Positions 12,090 to 24,322 of a stretch of 64,000 nt of DNA are shown here, piece by piece. The notes under the pieces were generated by a model. It did not search any database and had not been told where the DNA came from. It saw only the letters and a program-made list of their open reading frames with translations. Each line of letters starts with the position of its first letter. The first letter of the stretch is position 1. The stretch comes from Cyprinodon diabolis (lineage: Eukaryota; Chordata; Actinopteri; Cyprinodontiformes; Cyprinodontidae), in assembly GCA_030533445.1 (NCBI GenBank), contig CM060068.1, positions 14,289,479-14,353,478 of the forward strand, in the 5' to 3' direction. The position numbers and the translations under genes were made by a program.

Positions 12090-13282
12090 CAACATGCTTA
12101 TTTCTGGAATACACCAGACCAGAGCCAATCTCTTTAGCAATGGGATGTCAGGCCGTCCCCATGTTTAATCCTGGCGTATAATTGAACATATGAATGTGGC
12201 ACCATCATTTCAGGAAATACTTCTCAGACTTTTAGATATTCGCCTTGGCTGTTTTCTTTTGATTTTCCAAAGATCCTTATGCAAAAATATGCATTTCTCT
12301 CTGTCTCTACAAATTCTTCCACAGGTAAGGCACTGAGTACTGAATAGTAATATCCAAAGCACACCATTAACACTAAACATACGACAGATACAGTAAATAC
12401 TAATATTTTTCGAAAGAGACACAAAGTGCTGACACAAAAACTGCTAATTACAGCCTGTTGTTTGGTGTGTTTCAGTTCTTGTATGAATAATGAAGCTTTT
12501 CATTGAATCTGGCACATCACTGTCTCACCTGATAAACTCACAAATGCAGGCAGCATACACTCTCTGGCACAATACAGCCCTTTAGGAATCAATTACCTCT
12601 CAGTACTCACATCTTTATCTTCTCAATGCTTAGACTGTGAATGTGAATGCCTTCCCTACACCAAAGACACAAACACAAAGGATCTAAACCTGCTTGGAAA
12701 ATGGAGACGTAAAAGCTCTTTTTTTAATTTATTTTTTTATAATGCCAAATCTTACAAAGATGTCCCCAAACAACACAATAGTCTTTAATGCAATAATGGA
12801 CAAAAAAAAAATCACAATCTGATTTTTTTTTTTTCCTGTTCGCAGAGTTTATCTGCAGAGGTTACATGTGGTCACGGCGTTAATCTAAAAACAGAAAAGC
12901 AGCAACGACTTCAGCTCTACTCTGTGAAGATTCACTAAATGTAATCAAAGTCCTTTTTTTTAATCTGATAGTTAAAGAAACAGATGTGAGGTCGTCTGAT
13001 TAGCATCTGTGAACATCACGCTGTTTTTTTTTTTGTCAGTGATGGAACATTTTATTTTGCTCATTATCTGGAGGAACAAAGTATTACATCCTGATAGTGT
13101 ATTTTTTACCACGATATGTTTAAGGAATCACTGGGTGATACAACATTTAGGATTAAAATTTGTTCTCTTTGTCTTTATGACTTATCTGAATATCCGAAAA
13201 TACTGCCAGTTATCCAGACTTCTGCTTTCGTCTATTTATATATAAACTAAAAACTTGTAGGGTTGACTTCAGAAAGATTCCA
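12090..13282. other. gene-free AT-rich stretch
   Basis: Only A/T homopolymers (for example 12805-12835) and short shadow frames; no gene, RNA or classifiable repeat seen. Confidence 0.5.
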
Positions 13283-13330
13283 GCTTATTGCAGGGGTCTT
13301 CAAAATATACAATATATATATTTTTTTTTT

Positions 13331-13570
13331 CTGCTCTGCTCCATCTATGTCTTGTTCCAGTAGCCAATTTGTCATCAAGTTGCCCTGGTTCCCTAGCAAC
13401 TGACTCGGACCTTGTTAACCCGTGCGACGTCCGAGCCGGTATGGCTCTTGTATTTGCTGTATCACTCATGCCTGAGGTAGGCCACTAAGCACAAAGGACC
13501 TTGCCTAAGGGTCCACCTGGATGTCCATGCCGGGAATCGAACCCCGGTCACCTGTGCCGGAGTCGCCGAA
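13331..13570 (-). pseudogene. inverted 5' segment of the same LINE
   Basis: The minus strand reads a GGGGTTCGATTCCCGGC-containing leader, then MSDTANTRAIPARTS... and ends GTRHRWSRAEKK at an A-rich codon run abutting the T10 flank. RHRWxxxxxK resembles the N-terminal region of fish R2/R4-like LINE proteins. This orientation and order match a twin-primed 5' inversion. Confidence 0.55.
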
Positions 13571-13574
13571 AACA

Positions 13575-16103
13575 GGTTAGTCAGCTCTCAGACCTGCAGA
13601 AAGGTGTAGGGAAGAGGTTACCTAAGTACAACAAGCTGTCCATTCCTGAGGCTCTAGAAACTGCCAAACAAAGACTCGCCGCCCTGGCCACCCGCCTAAA
13701 GAGATACAAGGGAGAAGCAGAAGCCAGGAGAATAAACCAGGTGTTCTCCACCAACCCATCCAAAGTGTACTCACAGTGGCAGGGTAATTCAAGATCAGAT
13801 CCACCCAGGGCTGAGACTGAACAGTACTGGAGAAACATATGGGAGAAGGAGGCATCCCACAACACCAATGCTCAGTGGCTAGAACATCTTAGAACAGATC
13901 ACAGCAATCTCCCAGAACAAGAACCAGTAACCGTTACAACGGCAGATGTGCAAGAAAGAGCAGCAGGTATGAAGAGCTGGACAGCACCAGGCCCTGACAT
14001 GATCCACACCTACTGGCTAAAAAAACTAACCGCACTTCATGCACGCCTCGCAGCACAAATGAACCAACTGCTGATGGATGGGACCCACCCAGAATGGTTA
14101 ACCCAAGGACGGACAATCCTGATCATGAAGGATCCCTAGAAGGGAACAACCCCATCCAACTACCAGCCAATAACTTGCCTATGTACAACATGGAAGCTCC
14201 TGTCAGGTATCATAGCGGCTAAGATGAATAGGCACATGGCTCAATACATGCACCCTTCCCAGAAGGGAATAGGCAGTAACACCAGAGGAGCCAAGCACCA
14301 GCTACTAGTGGATAGAGCAGTCACTCGAGACTGTAAGACCAGGCAAACAAATCTGTGCACTGCCTGGATTGACTATAAGAAAGCCTATGACTCAATGCCA
14401 CATACATGGATACTGGAATGCTTGGAAATGTACAAGATCAACAGGACTCTAATAGCCTTTATCAAGAACTCAATGAAGCTGTGGAAAACAAGTCTGGAAG
14501 CCAATGCAAAGCCAATAGCACAAGTCACCATCAAGTGCGGCATATACCAGGGTGATGCACTATCCCCGCTGCTGTTCTGCATAGGCCTGAACCCCCTCAG
14601 CCAGATCATCACAAAGACTGGCTAAAGGATACCAATTCCGAAGCAGAACAATCATCAGTCACCTCCTCTACATGGATGACATCAAGCTGTATGCCAGGAG
14701 TGAGCGAGACACCGACTCACTGATCCACACTACCAGGATCTACAGCAACAACATTGGGATGTCATTCGGACTGGACAAGTGCGGTCGCATGGTCTCAAAG
14801 AGAGGGAAGATGATCAGAACCGAGGGGGTTGAACTACCAGAAGGCCACATTACAGATGTGCAGGACAGCTACAAATACCTTGGGGTGCCACAGGCTAACG
14901 GAAACCACGAGGAGATGGCAAGAAAGACTGCCACAGCTAAATACCTACAAAGAGTAAGGCAGGTCCTGAAAAGTCAGCTGAATGGGAAAAACAAGATCCA
15001 AGCCATCAACACATATGCCCTACCAGTCATCAGATACCCCGCTGGTATAATAAACTGGCCAAAGGAGGAGATAGAGGCCACTGACATCAAGACAAGAAAG
15101 CTCCACACAATGCATGGAGGGTTCCACCCCAAATCCAGCACCCTGAGAGACTGTATACCAAGCGTAGCGAGGGAGGCCGAGGGCTAGTGAGTGTCAAGAC
15201 CACTGTCCAGGATGAAACAACTAAGACCCAGGAGTACATCAGAAAGATGGCCCCCAAAGACAAATGGCTTGTTGAATACCTCAGGCAGGAGAAAACCGAA
15301 AGCGAGGACAAGAAAGAGGAAGGAGAACCATCATGGAGGGACAAGCCACTGCACGGCATATACCACAGACAAATAGAAGAAGTGGCTAATATCAAAAAAT
15401 CCTACCAGTGGCTGGAAAAGGCTGGACTGAAGGACAGCACAGAGGCACTAATCATGGCAGCACAAGAACAGGCACTCAGTACAAGATCAATAGAGGCCAG
15501 GGTCTACCACACCAGGCAGGACCCCCGATGCAGACTGTGCAAAGATGCCTCTGAAACAATACAGCACATAACAGCAGGGTGTAAAATGCAGGCAGGAAGT
15601 GCATACATGGAACGCCACAACCAGGTAGCTGTCATAGTGTACAGGAACATCTGCCATGAGTATGGGCTGGAAGTCCCAAGGTCAAAATGGAAGACACCTC
15701 CTAAGGTAGTTGAGAATGACCGAGCTATGTCCTATGGGACTTCAAGATCCAGACTGACAAACAGGTGATGGCTAACCAACCAGACATCGTGTTGATCGAC
15801 AAACAGCAGAAGAAGGCAGTAGTGATAGATGTGGCAATCCCAAGCGACAGCAACATCAAGAAGAAAGAACACGAGAAGCTTGAGAAATACCAAGGGCTGA
15901 AAGAGGAGCTAGAAAAGATGTGGAAAGTAAGAGCAGCAGTGGTGCCAGCGGTAATTGGAGCACTGGGGGCTGTGACCCCCAAACTGGGAGAGTGGCTACA
16001 GCAGATTCCAGGTAAAACATCAGAGGTCTCTGTCCAGAAGAGCGCAGTCCTAGGAACAGCTAAAATACTGCGCAGAACCCTCAAACTCCCAGGCCTCTGG
16101 TAG
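13575..16103 (+). pseudogene. LINE polyprotein: reverse transcriptase, CCHC finger, PD-(D/E)XK-type endonuclease; broken
   Basis: Blocks in order: QVSQLSDLQKG and LSIPEALETAKQRLAALATR (pre-RT); WTAPGPDMIHTYWLKKL; AWIDYKKAYDSMPH (catalytic Asp, about 14370); GIYQGDALSPLLFCI; LLYMDDIKLYA (YMDD palm, about 14670); CRLCKDASETIQHITAGC, a C-x2-C-x8-H-x4-C finger (about 15530); QPDIVLIDKQQKKAVVIDVA, the endonuclease PD...D core (about 15780). Breaks: an in-frame TAG at 14137-14139 and frameshifts near 14620, 15175 and 15737. It is therefore dead but not old, since most blocks read cleanly. The start is lost to the 5' inversion. Confidence 0.85.
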
Positions 16104-16574
16104 AGGACCCAAGCTTGAGGATGACACATACCACCCCACGAGGGGTGAGAAAACGTTTTTTTTTTATATATATATATTGTATTAAATTGTGTTGTATCAA
16201 ACTGTTCCTATAGTCACTCTATTACAGATGGAGTAATGTAACGAAAGTTATTTCACCCTGGGTATTTGATTCTGATTCCTGGTTGATGGGACAGGTGTTG
16301 TGAATGAAACGGTGCCCAGTTTGAAAGAGCTCCTGTGTGTCGCTGAATGTGTGCATTGATGACTGAAAGACATCTTCTGCCTCCATATATCTGTTTACTA
16401 CAGTGTGTTGAATTCATGTTAATGTGGATTTAAAGACATTTCAATTATTTGAAAAAAATTGCAGGAGGGAATATAAAAAAAGTCTAATCAATCAAACTTT
16501 CGGGACCCCCATGCAGTACCTCTGTTGACCCCCTAGGGGTCGCGGACCCCCTGTTGAAGACCTCCGGCTTATTC

Positions 16575-17608
16575 TCAACCTACATGAAAATAAAACTTTT
16601 TTATTTAATAGAATGCTGTCAGGTTTTACTGCAGAACTGGGATCCCTGCAACATGCATGAGACCATAGATCCATGTATTGTATTCTTTTTTCATCTTTTT
16701 CCTAATTGTTAAAAAGCTAGTTTTATGCATTTTAAAGTTAGATTTAAAATGAGAATAGCAGCAACACATTTTTAAACTCCTTATTTTCTTCACTAGAACC
16801 TTCTGCTTCTCTGGGAGGCTATTTTAGAAATCCAACAATGTTACTGAGACATCGTTGCTTGAAAAATCGTATAAAACCAAAACACCTCAGGCAAAATAAC
16901 GATCAGTCTCCTATGGGGTTGTGTTTCCATTACAAGTGGAGAAGCTGAGATCAAACTACCGACGTGCCAAGTATTTTATTTCTACTGCTGGTTATTTCCA
17001 AAGGTTATGATTTCTTCTCTCATAGCATCCCCAGAGACCCTTAGTACATGATCCTTACTTTTAGTTTTTGTATTTAGTATGCAAAGGTTGAATAGCGCTT
17101 TTTTATTTTTAGATTAATCAATGTGACTGTCAGTAATATCTTCCAACTAACCTCTTTCCAAACTCTTTAGTGGTCACCATCAGCTTACATTTTTTAAAGG
17201 TAGTCAGAGTTTCCAATGACCCATTACTCATTCTCTGTACTTTACAGGAGCAATCATGCAGGCAACCCCAAGCTTTTGTCTATGCCCAGGATCAGTTATG
17301 TCAGTTAGTTAAGTTGCGGCGACAAGTAAACAGTGGTGTGGTTGTTCATCAGGGTCATTTTCTAGAAGATCTTGCTGAAAACTAGGAAATGCTGCATCCC
17401 GCTCCAAAGCACAACGCATTCCATGCATCCTGGTTTCTTCAGCTTGTTGCATTTTCAGCTTTTTGCCACACAGCTTCCATTAAAAACTGCCTACTTCCTA
17501 TCAAACATCATGAAGGTTATTACTTTCATGGAAAACAGTAAAAAAATAAAATAAAAAGCAGCACTACTGTGGGTCATGATTCCAAAAAAGAAGGTGCTTT
17601 AAAAACAT

Positions 17609-17662
<54 letters not shown>

Positions 17663-19060
17663 GGTGTCTTTAAATAAAATTGACTACATTGTAAAGGCCA
17701 TGTGGACAAATTAGTGTCCTATCAAGTTTATATTTAAGTCCCAAAAAATGGGTTTAAACAAAAAACAAAGGCCATTTTTAGGAAGTTCAGATCTCCTGGC
17801 ACATTTGTCCCAGGAGATCTTATTATAAAGAGTAAAACTGACCATTTGTATATAAATGGTAAACAAAAAGCTACACGAATGCAGACTTCTTGTATTCAAG
17901 ACATTTAAAGAAAAAGTGATTTCAGAGCAATGTTTTTGGCAGAATTCTGAGCATGCTCAAGAGATTGTGACATGGCATAAGGTCTGTGTCTAAAATCAAT
18001 TATTCATCTCAAAGGTGGAAGGAAGGCGGCCCATCTGCTGAGGGGAGCAGTCCTGGTTGACTTATTGAGCTGCGTGACGTTCCACTGCCTCATAATCCTC
18101 CAGCTACGCTCTGCTGTAAAACTTGGAGCTGTCAATAAAAAGTTAAGGCCCAGCAAAGTCTGTGTTCGTTTCAAAGATTCTTACTTAGGAATTTATCATT
18201 TCAATTATTGATATATGTAAACAAGCAAAAAGCTCAACTATAGCAGACTACAAAAGGTTGAAGAAGGATTTGTAATACATGCAGGACGGTTGGAATAGAA
18301 TAAGTTTTCTTCTTCCCACTTCTTTTCATGCAACATAACCTGATATATGTTAATTCATATCTACTGTATGTTTGAATTTGATATTTTCTGCATAAAATAA
18401 GTTATGATGATGATGATGCATATTCTATTAGATCAAGCCTTTGAAGAAAACAAGTCCAAGAAAAGATGTTTTAAACAATGGGTAGAAAAAAGGTAAAACA
18501 TTTAATGACTTGTGTCACACAGACACCAATTCCCTGAACTAGAAAACAGCTTCTTCTGAGGAGTCGGACTAATGGTGGAACTAAACTGCATCCTAGAGGT
18601 TTAGAGAAGGACTGCAGTCCATTCTGCAAGAACTCCAACTGTTATTCTAGAGCTATATTTATAAAATTAAAGCTTTATTTTACAATGACTTGTTTCATAA
18701 TGAGTAAAAAAAGGAAAACATGATTCTAAATAGCATATCACTTGTTGATATTTACATATAAAAATAAAATAAAACCAAAGACACTTAAGTTAAGAATTAG
18801 AGGGTTAGATTCAGATGGTAAGATCCTAATTCATCCATTAGTGGACAGTTTTTTTTTTGTTTTTTTACAATCCTGTAAGAATGGCTAAATATAGAGTTGT
18901 AGTGCCCTCTAGTGGAAGCCAAGTCAACATGCAGTATCATAAATTACTTAAACTATTTAAAAACGCTGCAGAAATAGGTTTAGCAGACTGAATGCTTGAT
19001 AATTTAAATAAATGGCCTATTGTGACATATTGTACTCTTATTTTAGTCTAAGTCAAACCA
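16575..19060. other. gene-free stretch with an (AT)n microsatellite
   Basis: Apart from the AT repeat at 17613-17658, I see no gene, RNA or classifiable repeat. Positions 18000-18170 are somewhat GC-richer and hold an AATAAA, but no coding frame. Confidence 0.5.
17613..17658. repeat. (AT)n microsatellite
   Basis: About 22 uninterrupted AT units; likely polymorphic. Confidence 0.97.
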
Positions 19061-19062
19061 AA

Positions 19063-19830
19063 CAGGTGTGTTTTATTGCCAAGGCAGGGTAAGTTTACAC
19101 ATTAGAAAAAAACTTGTGTAAAACAAACAAACAAAAAAAAAAAACAGTTGGATCACAACCTTAAACTATTAATACCTCATTTAACAGTTTAACTATAACA
19201 AAGGCAGCTTTAGACAAATGGAGTTTTAACTTTGAATTGAAATATCTCAGGCTTTCAGCACTTTTCCAGTCTTCTGGGAGTTTGTTCCAGATAAGTGGAG
19301 CATAGGAACTAAATGCTGATTCTCCATGTTTGGTTCTAGTTCTGGGTGCACAGAGTAGGCTTGAACTAGAATACCTCAATAGTGTGGGGCATTGATACAC
19401 TGGCAACAGATCTATTCAGTGGTTTTTAAACTAGCAGAGGATTTTAAAGTCTATTCTCTGAGCTACAGGGAGCCAGTGGAAGGACTTCCGAACCGTGTTC
19501 TACTTTCTGAGTTCTAGTGAGAACACAGGCAGCAGCGTTTTGGATCAGCTGCAGCTTTCTGATGGACTTATTTGGCAAACCTGTTGCAGTAATCGATTCT
19601 ACTAAAGATAAATGCATGGATGAGTCTTTCTAGATCCTGCTTGGACATTAGACCTTTAATCCTGGAAATGTTTAAGTGATAAAAGGCTGACCTGGTAAAT
19701 ACTTTTCTGTGCCTCTGAAGGTTTGGTTCCGAGTCCTTTATGACACCAAGATTTCAGCCATATTCAGTGGTTTCTAGCTGTAATAGCTGAAGCTGTGAGA
19801 TAACTCTGGATCTCTCCCACTTTTTAGCTT
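19063..19830 (-). pseudogene. LINE reverse transcriptase C-terminus relic with degenerate TTGCC tail
   Basis: Minus strand, in order from about 19780: SRIKGLMSKQDLERLIHAFI, FSRIDYC, (degraded) SLYWLPV region, then RTRTKHGESAFSSYAPLIWN and KLPEDWKSAESLRYFNSKLK. This is the standard C-terminal order of fish L2/CR1-type LINEs. Frames shift several times. It ends at AAACTTACCCTGCCTTGG, a decayed tail. Confidence 0.75.
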
Positions 19831-19984
19831 TAAACAGGGTTTCTATTTTTTGTCAAAAATTCTCTATTCTTGACCTTGAAAACTTTTTTTAAACTTTTGT
19901 TATTGGACTAAAGTGGTACAAAATCAGATCGACCAATCGCAGCCCAATTTTCATCAACCATTTATGGACTAAATCAAGTCTATT

Positions 19985-20107
19985 TTTTTATTTATTTCCC
20001 CCCTACTTGCTGTGATTTTATTTTCCTATATTTTAATCATGTAAGTAACTTTGCATTGTCTTTGTACTGAATTGTGCTATACAAATAAATTTGCCTTGCC
20101 TTGCCTA
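19985..20107 (+). repeat. LINE 3' end with TTGCC tail
   Basis: GAATTGTGCTATACAAATAA followed by ATTTGCCTTGCCTTGCC, the 3' terminus and pentamer tail of a fish LINE. It lies opposite in orientation to the relic at 19063-19830 and so is a separate copy of a related family. Confidence 0.65.
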
Positions 20108-20647
20108 TGATGGACCGACCAGATTTAGTCTAAAAACCAACTTTTAAATGACGTCTGGTGTTTGGCGGGTATTACTTTTCATGTTTCTGAAAAAAATTAC
20201 AATGGAAGTTTTCTTGTTGAAAGCATAAAGAAGTTAAAAGACAGTAAACGGCTAATGTATGGTTCAAATGACGAGTTTCAAGTCTTCACCACAATATCAC
20301 CTTCACTTTTGGTAAATATTATTAGTCCATAGCAGTAAATAGAAATAGAATGTCTATTTATAAGTGAGCCAACTTGTCACCATACCTCTATTTAACATTT
20401 TAAAACATAACTGAGTTCAGTTTGCTTCAAATAAACCATTTGTATATATATAGTTTGGCTGTTTCCTCATTTTTTTGGGCCTTAAATTTATAGCTACAAC
20501 ATCAACACAAAATGATTTGGTGTAATAATAGATATCCTTGTATTAATAAATCTATGTAGAAACCTTGTAAATAAAGAAACAAGTAAATCATCATGCAGCA
20601 AAGAGACTTTAGTTCCTGTAGCGGAACAGCTTAGAAAACAAATTACT

Positions 20648-20995
20648 GATGTCCGATGCTACAAGGTGGTTTACTGCACGCTCAGCTGCAGACAAGAAAG
20701 CCCTGAAGACGATAACCAGGATGATGAGGAGATCATTGGTTGCACTCTGCCCCTCAGAGGATATTACCAAAGCTGTCTGAGCAGGTCACCAAAGATCCAG
20801 GCAGATTTCTTCCAGTCTGGAAACCGTCTGTTCAACCAGCTGCCATGTGGAAGGTGGTTCAGGTCCACAAGAAGCAGAACTAACAAATGAAAAAGCTTTT
20901 ATCCGTGAGCCGTCAGTCCTAAACCAAGACCAAATATGACTTTATATCAGTGCAATAAAAATGTACTTGTGTTTACAGATGTGCAATTACTTTTT
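20648..20995 (+). pseudogene. LINE polyprotein C-terminal fragment
   Basis: Encodes DEEIIGCTLPLRGYYQSCLS, RSPKIQADFFQSGNRLFNQL and PCGRWFRSTRSRTNK, then a stop. This is the tail found after the AEKIIG motif in the same LINE family as 11640-12020. 5'-truncated. Confidence 0.65.
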
Positions 20996-23900
20996 GATTG
21001 CATAAATTAACTTTTTTATATGGGTTGCAGTACTTATATTTATATTATTTTTCCAAGTCCTGTTCAGGTGCAGCTGCTGTATTTTTTCACATATGCCTGA
21101 TGATTAAAAAAGCTATTCTAATAGGAAAAAGGAAAGTAAAAGTAACACTTCTACTGCAACAATTACCTGAAGTAAAGCATGGTGGAGGTAGCATCAGGAA
21201 AGAAGGAGTGACAGCCATTTTCTACTGGCGGAAGGCTTTACTGAATGAATAATCCAAAAATACAGAAAATAAATTGTTGATAACATTTAAGATGTCACAA
21301 GTTGTGATCAGTTTCGTACATCTGCTGCTGTTTTTTGTTTTTACTTAGAAACAACCAATGGCAAAAAAAAAACCGAACAGTCTGTACTGTATATGTAGTT
21401 TAAAAATATATATTTTTTTACACAATTCTACTTTTTATCTATAGCCATATCCACAATGCTAAAACATTTTTTAAGACGACATGTAAAGCTTGAACTAAGT
21501 ATAAATTATATGTATTTGCTACAATAAAACAATATAAAACAGTGATCTGTTTTATTGTACTGAAGAAAAACAAACAAAAAAAAAAAAAACACTACATATC
21601 ATTGAAGTGAGTTGCCAAAGTAAAAAATAAACAAAGCATCAGTGTCATTACTTAGCGGGGTGTAGTGGTACATGTATGAACTGTATGAACTGGTGTCGGT
21701 CACAGGTGATCACCACTCTTAACCAGAAGAGAGTGCACATTTATTTTCTATTGCTTTCTATTCACAACACCAGAAAATTAGGAGATTAGGTCACCATCTA
21801 CAGCAAGCCACACTAAATCAATGCAACAATGGCTTTTTTTACAACAGGACACTTTCTTGCCAACATATTTTTTTTTTAAGTTCAACTGCAAAAACAAGCA
21901 GCTAGTGGTGGAAATATGGTAAACCAAATGGTCATATAATTGTGCTATTACTTTATGTTTTACCAGACACTTTTATGGCAAGTAGTTTTTAATTTATATG
22001 CATGCAGGATCGGAAAAATGATAACTACAGAGTAGTGCAGTTCTGATTAAAGATTAAAATGTCTTGCCATATTTTGCAGTGTGAGTTGAAAATAAAACCA
22101 AGCCATTATTATTCATAACAAGAGCCATATTTTGTTCAAACGAGGCTCCACAGAATGAGTGTCTTAATATTATAGACATTTTTTTACCTGTAGAATTCTT
22201 TTACTAAAACACATTTTGAAAAATATTTGTTAGATTTTTGGTGAGTAAATAAAGAGATGTCAAATTCGATTCAGAATTTCTACACATTCTTCCTTTGGAA
22301 ATCTACAGCCACCCAAACTCTTCATAGCCTCTAAAATGATTTTTTCTTACTTAACTGATGGGGTTTAATTATCCATTTCTTAGCCCAAACCAAGTTTCAT
22401 ATCAATACAGCAGTAAGGTAAATCAGCATCTTTGTTTTAATTACAATCTGAAGGATACATTTTAATCAAACTGAAAAAAATTTTTTTCAATTAACTTGAC
22501 TTCATAATGCATTAAAATTAGACCTGCACAAGCTGTACTAATTCACTTTCAATAAACAGCTATTTTACAGTGCTTTTTAGGATATTTGATGTTTATTCTT
22601 TTTAAACTAATTCATTAACCTCGAGCTTTAATTCTTTGACATCTAAACACAGGTTTATATTCAAATCTAGAACTCTGCAGCAAATGAGCTCAAATAGACT
22701 TTTTAAATAGACTTTTTAAAGGCCAATGAAGTTCATAGAAAACTTACAGATCAATTTCAAGTTGTGATGTATCGTATAAAAGACAGAAAGTGATATTTAA
22801 AGATATTTATAAATACCACAAATTTGCTAATAACTCACAACCTTGTGAGAAATAAGAAGAAACCTATAATTACTAGATGAGAAAATGTCTAATTTAATTT
22901 AATATCTACTTTCATAGAGAGTACAGAACTCCAGCTAATAAAACTTGGTTGCATTTTAGGGCAGTTTAATTTGAACTATGATGAAAAAAGGAAAAAAAGC
23001 AAAAAGATATAGTTTAAAAAGTGAATCTATCAATTTAAAAATCCTGCTTTACTGTACATTGCAAAATAATCTTTTGTAATGGAGGTTATTTTTTCTCTCC
23101 CTGTTGCCATGAAAGCCGTTTCTAGTTGCACTGAAGTGAAGATCATTTTCTATTTCTTTTTTGCAGTTGAAACCAAAACAAAAACTGTGATGTATGGACC
23201 GCTACACCCCTAAAAAGAGAACCAACTTTCACCGTGTACAAAATCTGCCTTGAAATTTTTCCCACATTTCTTTTCCCCATCAGAGATTACCTCAGCTGTT
23301 GTGAATCTATAGAGCATCAGTCAGAAACTGTGGTATTTCCAGCATTAGATGACGTGTGTCGGGTACATTCATTTCATTTAAGGCATGAGAGAAGCTACAA
23401 CAAGTTATAAGACAGAGGTCGGGGCCACAGAGTCCCGTCGTCACAGCTTGTCTACAGCTTTTGGAGTTTAGATGCCTGATTTTCAAGCTAAATAAATGTG
23501 CCTGATTACATAAAAATATAGAAATTGTGAATTAAAATTTAGGGAAGGAAATTTTAATTATAAAAAACTACTTAAAACAAGTAGTTAAGAAAAAGCTTAC
23601 TAAACTGGATCAAAAGAGATGCAGAGCTAATTTTTTTCTGATGCTACTGAATTAACCTGCAATGGGCATTTCACATAAAAAAATGAGCAACAACACAGTA
23701 AAAGACATGTAAAACCATTTCCTCAAATTCCTTTGAAAAATCCAGTGTTGGAAAGAAAATCCAGTGAAGCTCTTGTATCCAGTGGCTGCAACAAATAAAC
23801 GTCCATGTTGCCTAGTTAAAAAAAAAAAAAAAAGTGATGTGCTACAGTACTGAAGAGTCAACATTCGAGGTTCAGATCAGTCCTTCATTCATTGTCCTGC

Positions 23901-24252
23901 AGCAGCTCAGAGATCCAGTTGTCCCAAACTTCACAGTTACAACACACCAATACTGAAGCCCGTTCTCAATCATAACAGAGTTCTTTTTACAGTCTCTTCA
24001 CCTCCGTTCCAGGTTCGAGCTCCACCTTAATATCTCTCGTTAAAGATGGTGATTTCCACAAGGAGATCTGATCAGTTTGGATGGATTCAGGTCAGTGGCA
24101 GGCTGCCTTATGAGATGATAATGCTGAAGCTGTCTGCTTTACCAAAAAAATATTATTCATCCTAATGTTAAAGAGATCGTAGTTCATGTGAACGTTCTGC
24201 TTTGAAGCTGCCACAGTTTGTGGGAGAACAGTCAGGAGGAGCAGTTTCTTCA
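20996..24252 (-). other. epb41l5: probable epb41l5 3' UTR and downstream flank
   Basis: No reading frame or known repeat was recognised for about 3.2 kb after the stop codon. Minus-strand AATAAA signals occur at 22592-22597 and 21550-21555 (written TTTATT on the plus strand), so the transcript could end near 22.57 or 21.53 kb. UTR assignment is inference from position. Confidence 0.4.
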
Positions 24253-24322
24253 TCAGAGCTCGGTGGTTAGGAGGCCCCTGGGTTTGGTGCCGTCCTCCAT
24301 GACCGGCGGCTGAACAGCAGAG
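24253..24322 (-). CDS. epb41l5: epb41l5 last coding exon, ends LLTTEL-stop
   Basis: 70 nt: one base completing Ser, then [22 protein letters not shown] and TGA at 24253-24255. Acceptor TTTACAG. The LLTTEL terminus is the same as human by memory. A C-terminal T-x-E-L resembles a short linear protein-binding end, but binding is not shown. Confidence 0.93.

Larger units (their letters stand above)
13331..16155 (+). mobile_element. LINE with restriction-like endonuclease (R2/R4-type), 5'-inverted
   Basis: Sense part on the plus strand from about 13575 to 16155; the preceding 13331-13570 is the 5' part in reverse orientation. Both sides are bordered by ten T residues (13321-13330 and 16156-16165), consistent with a T10 target duplication within an AT-rich site. 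Domain order (reverse transcriptase, CCHC finger, PD-D endonuclease) is that of site-specific R2/R4/HERO/Rex6-type elements; the clade is not resolved. Confidence 0.8.
13291..16566. mobile_element. hAT-like element, interrupted by a LINE insertion
   Basis: Left end CAGGGGTCTTCAAA (13291) and right end GTTGAAGACCTCCG (to 16566) are inverted, 11 of 14. They are flanked by GCTTATTG (13283-13290) and GCTTATTC (16567-16574), a 7-of-8 duplication typical of hAT. Without the LINE the element would be only about 450 bp: about 40 bp on the left and about 400 bp on the right, with a GGGGTCGCGGACCCC palindrome near the right end. No transposase, so it is non-autonomous. Confidence 0.65.

Noticed and set aside
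13535..13560. tRNA T-arm-like GGTTCGATTCCCGG on the minus strand
   Set aside because: No matching acceptor, D or anticodon arms around it; it belongs to the inverted LINE leader.
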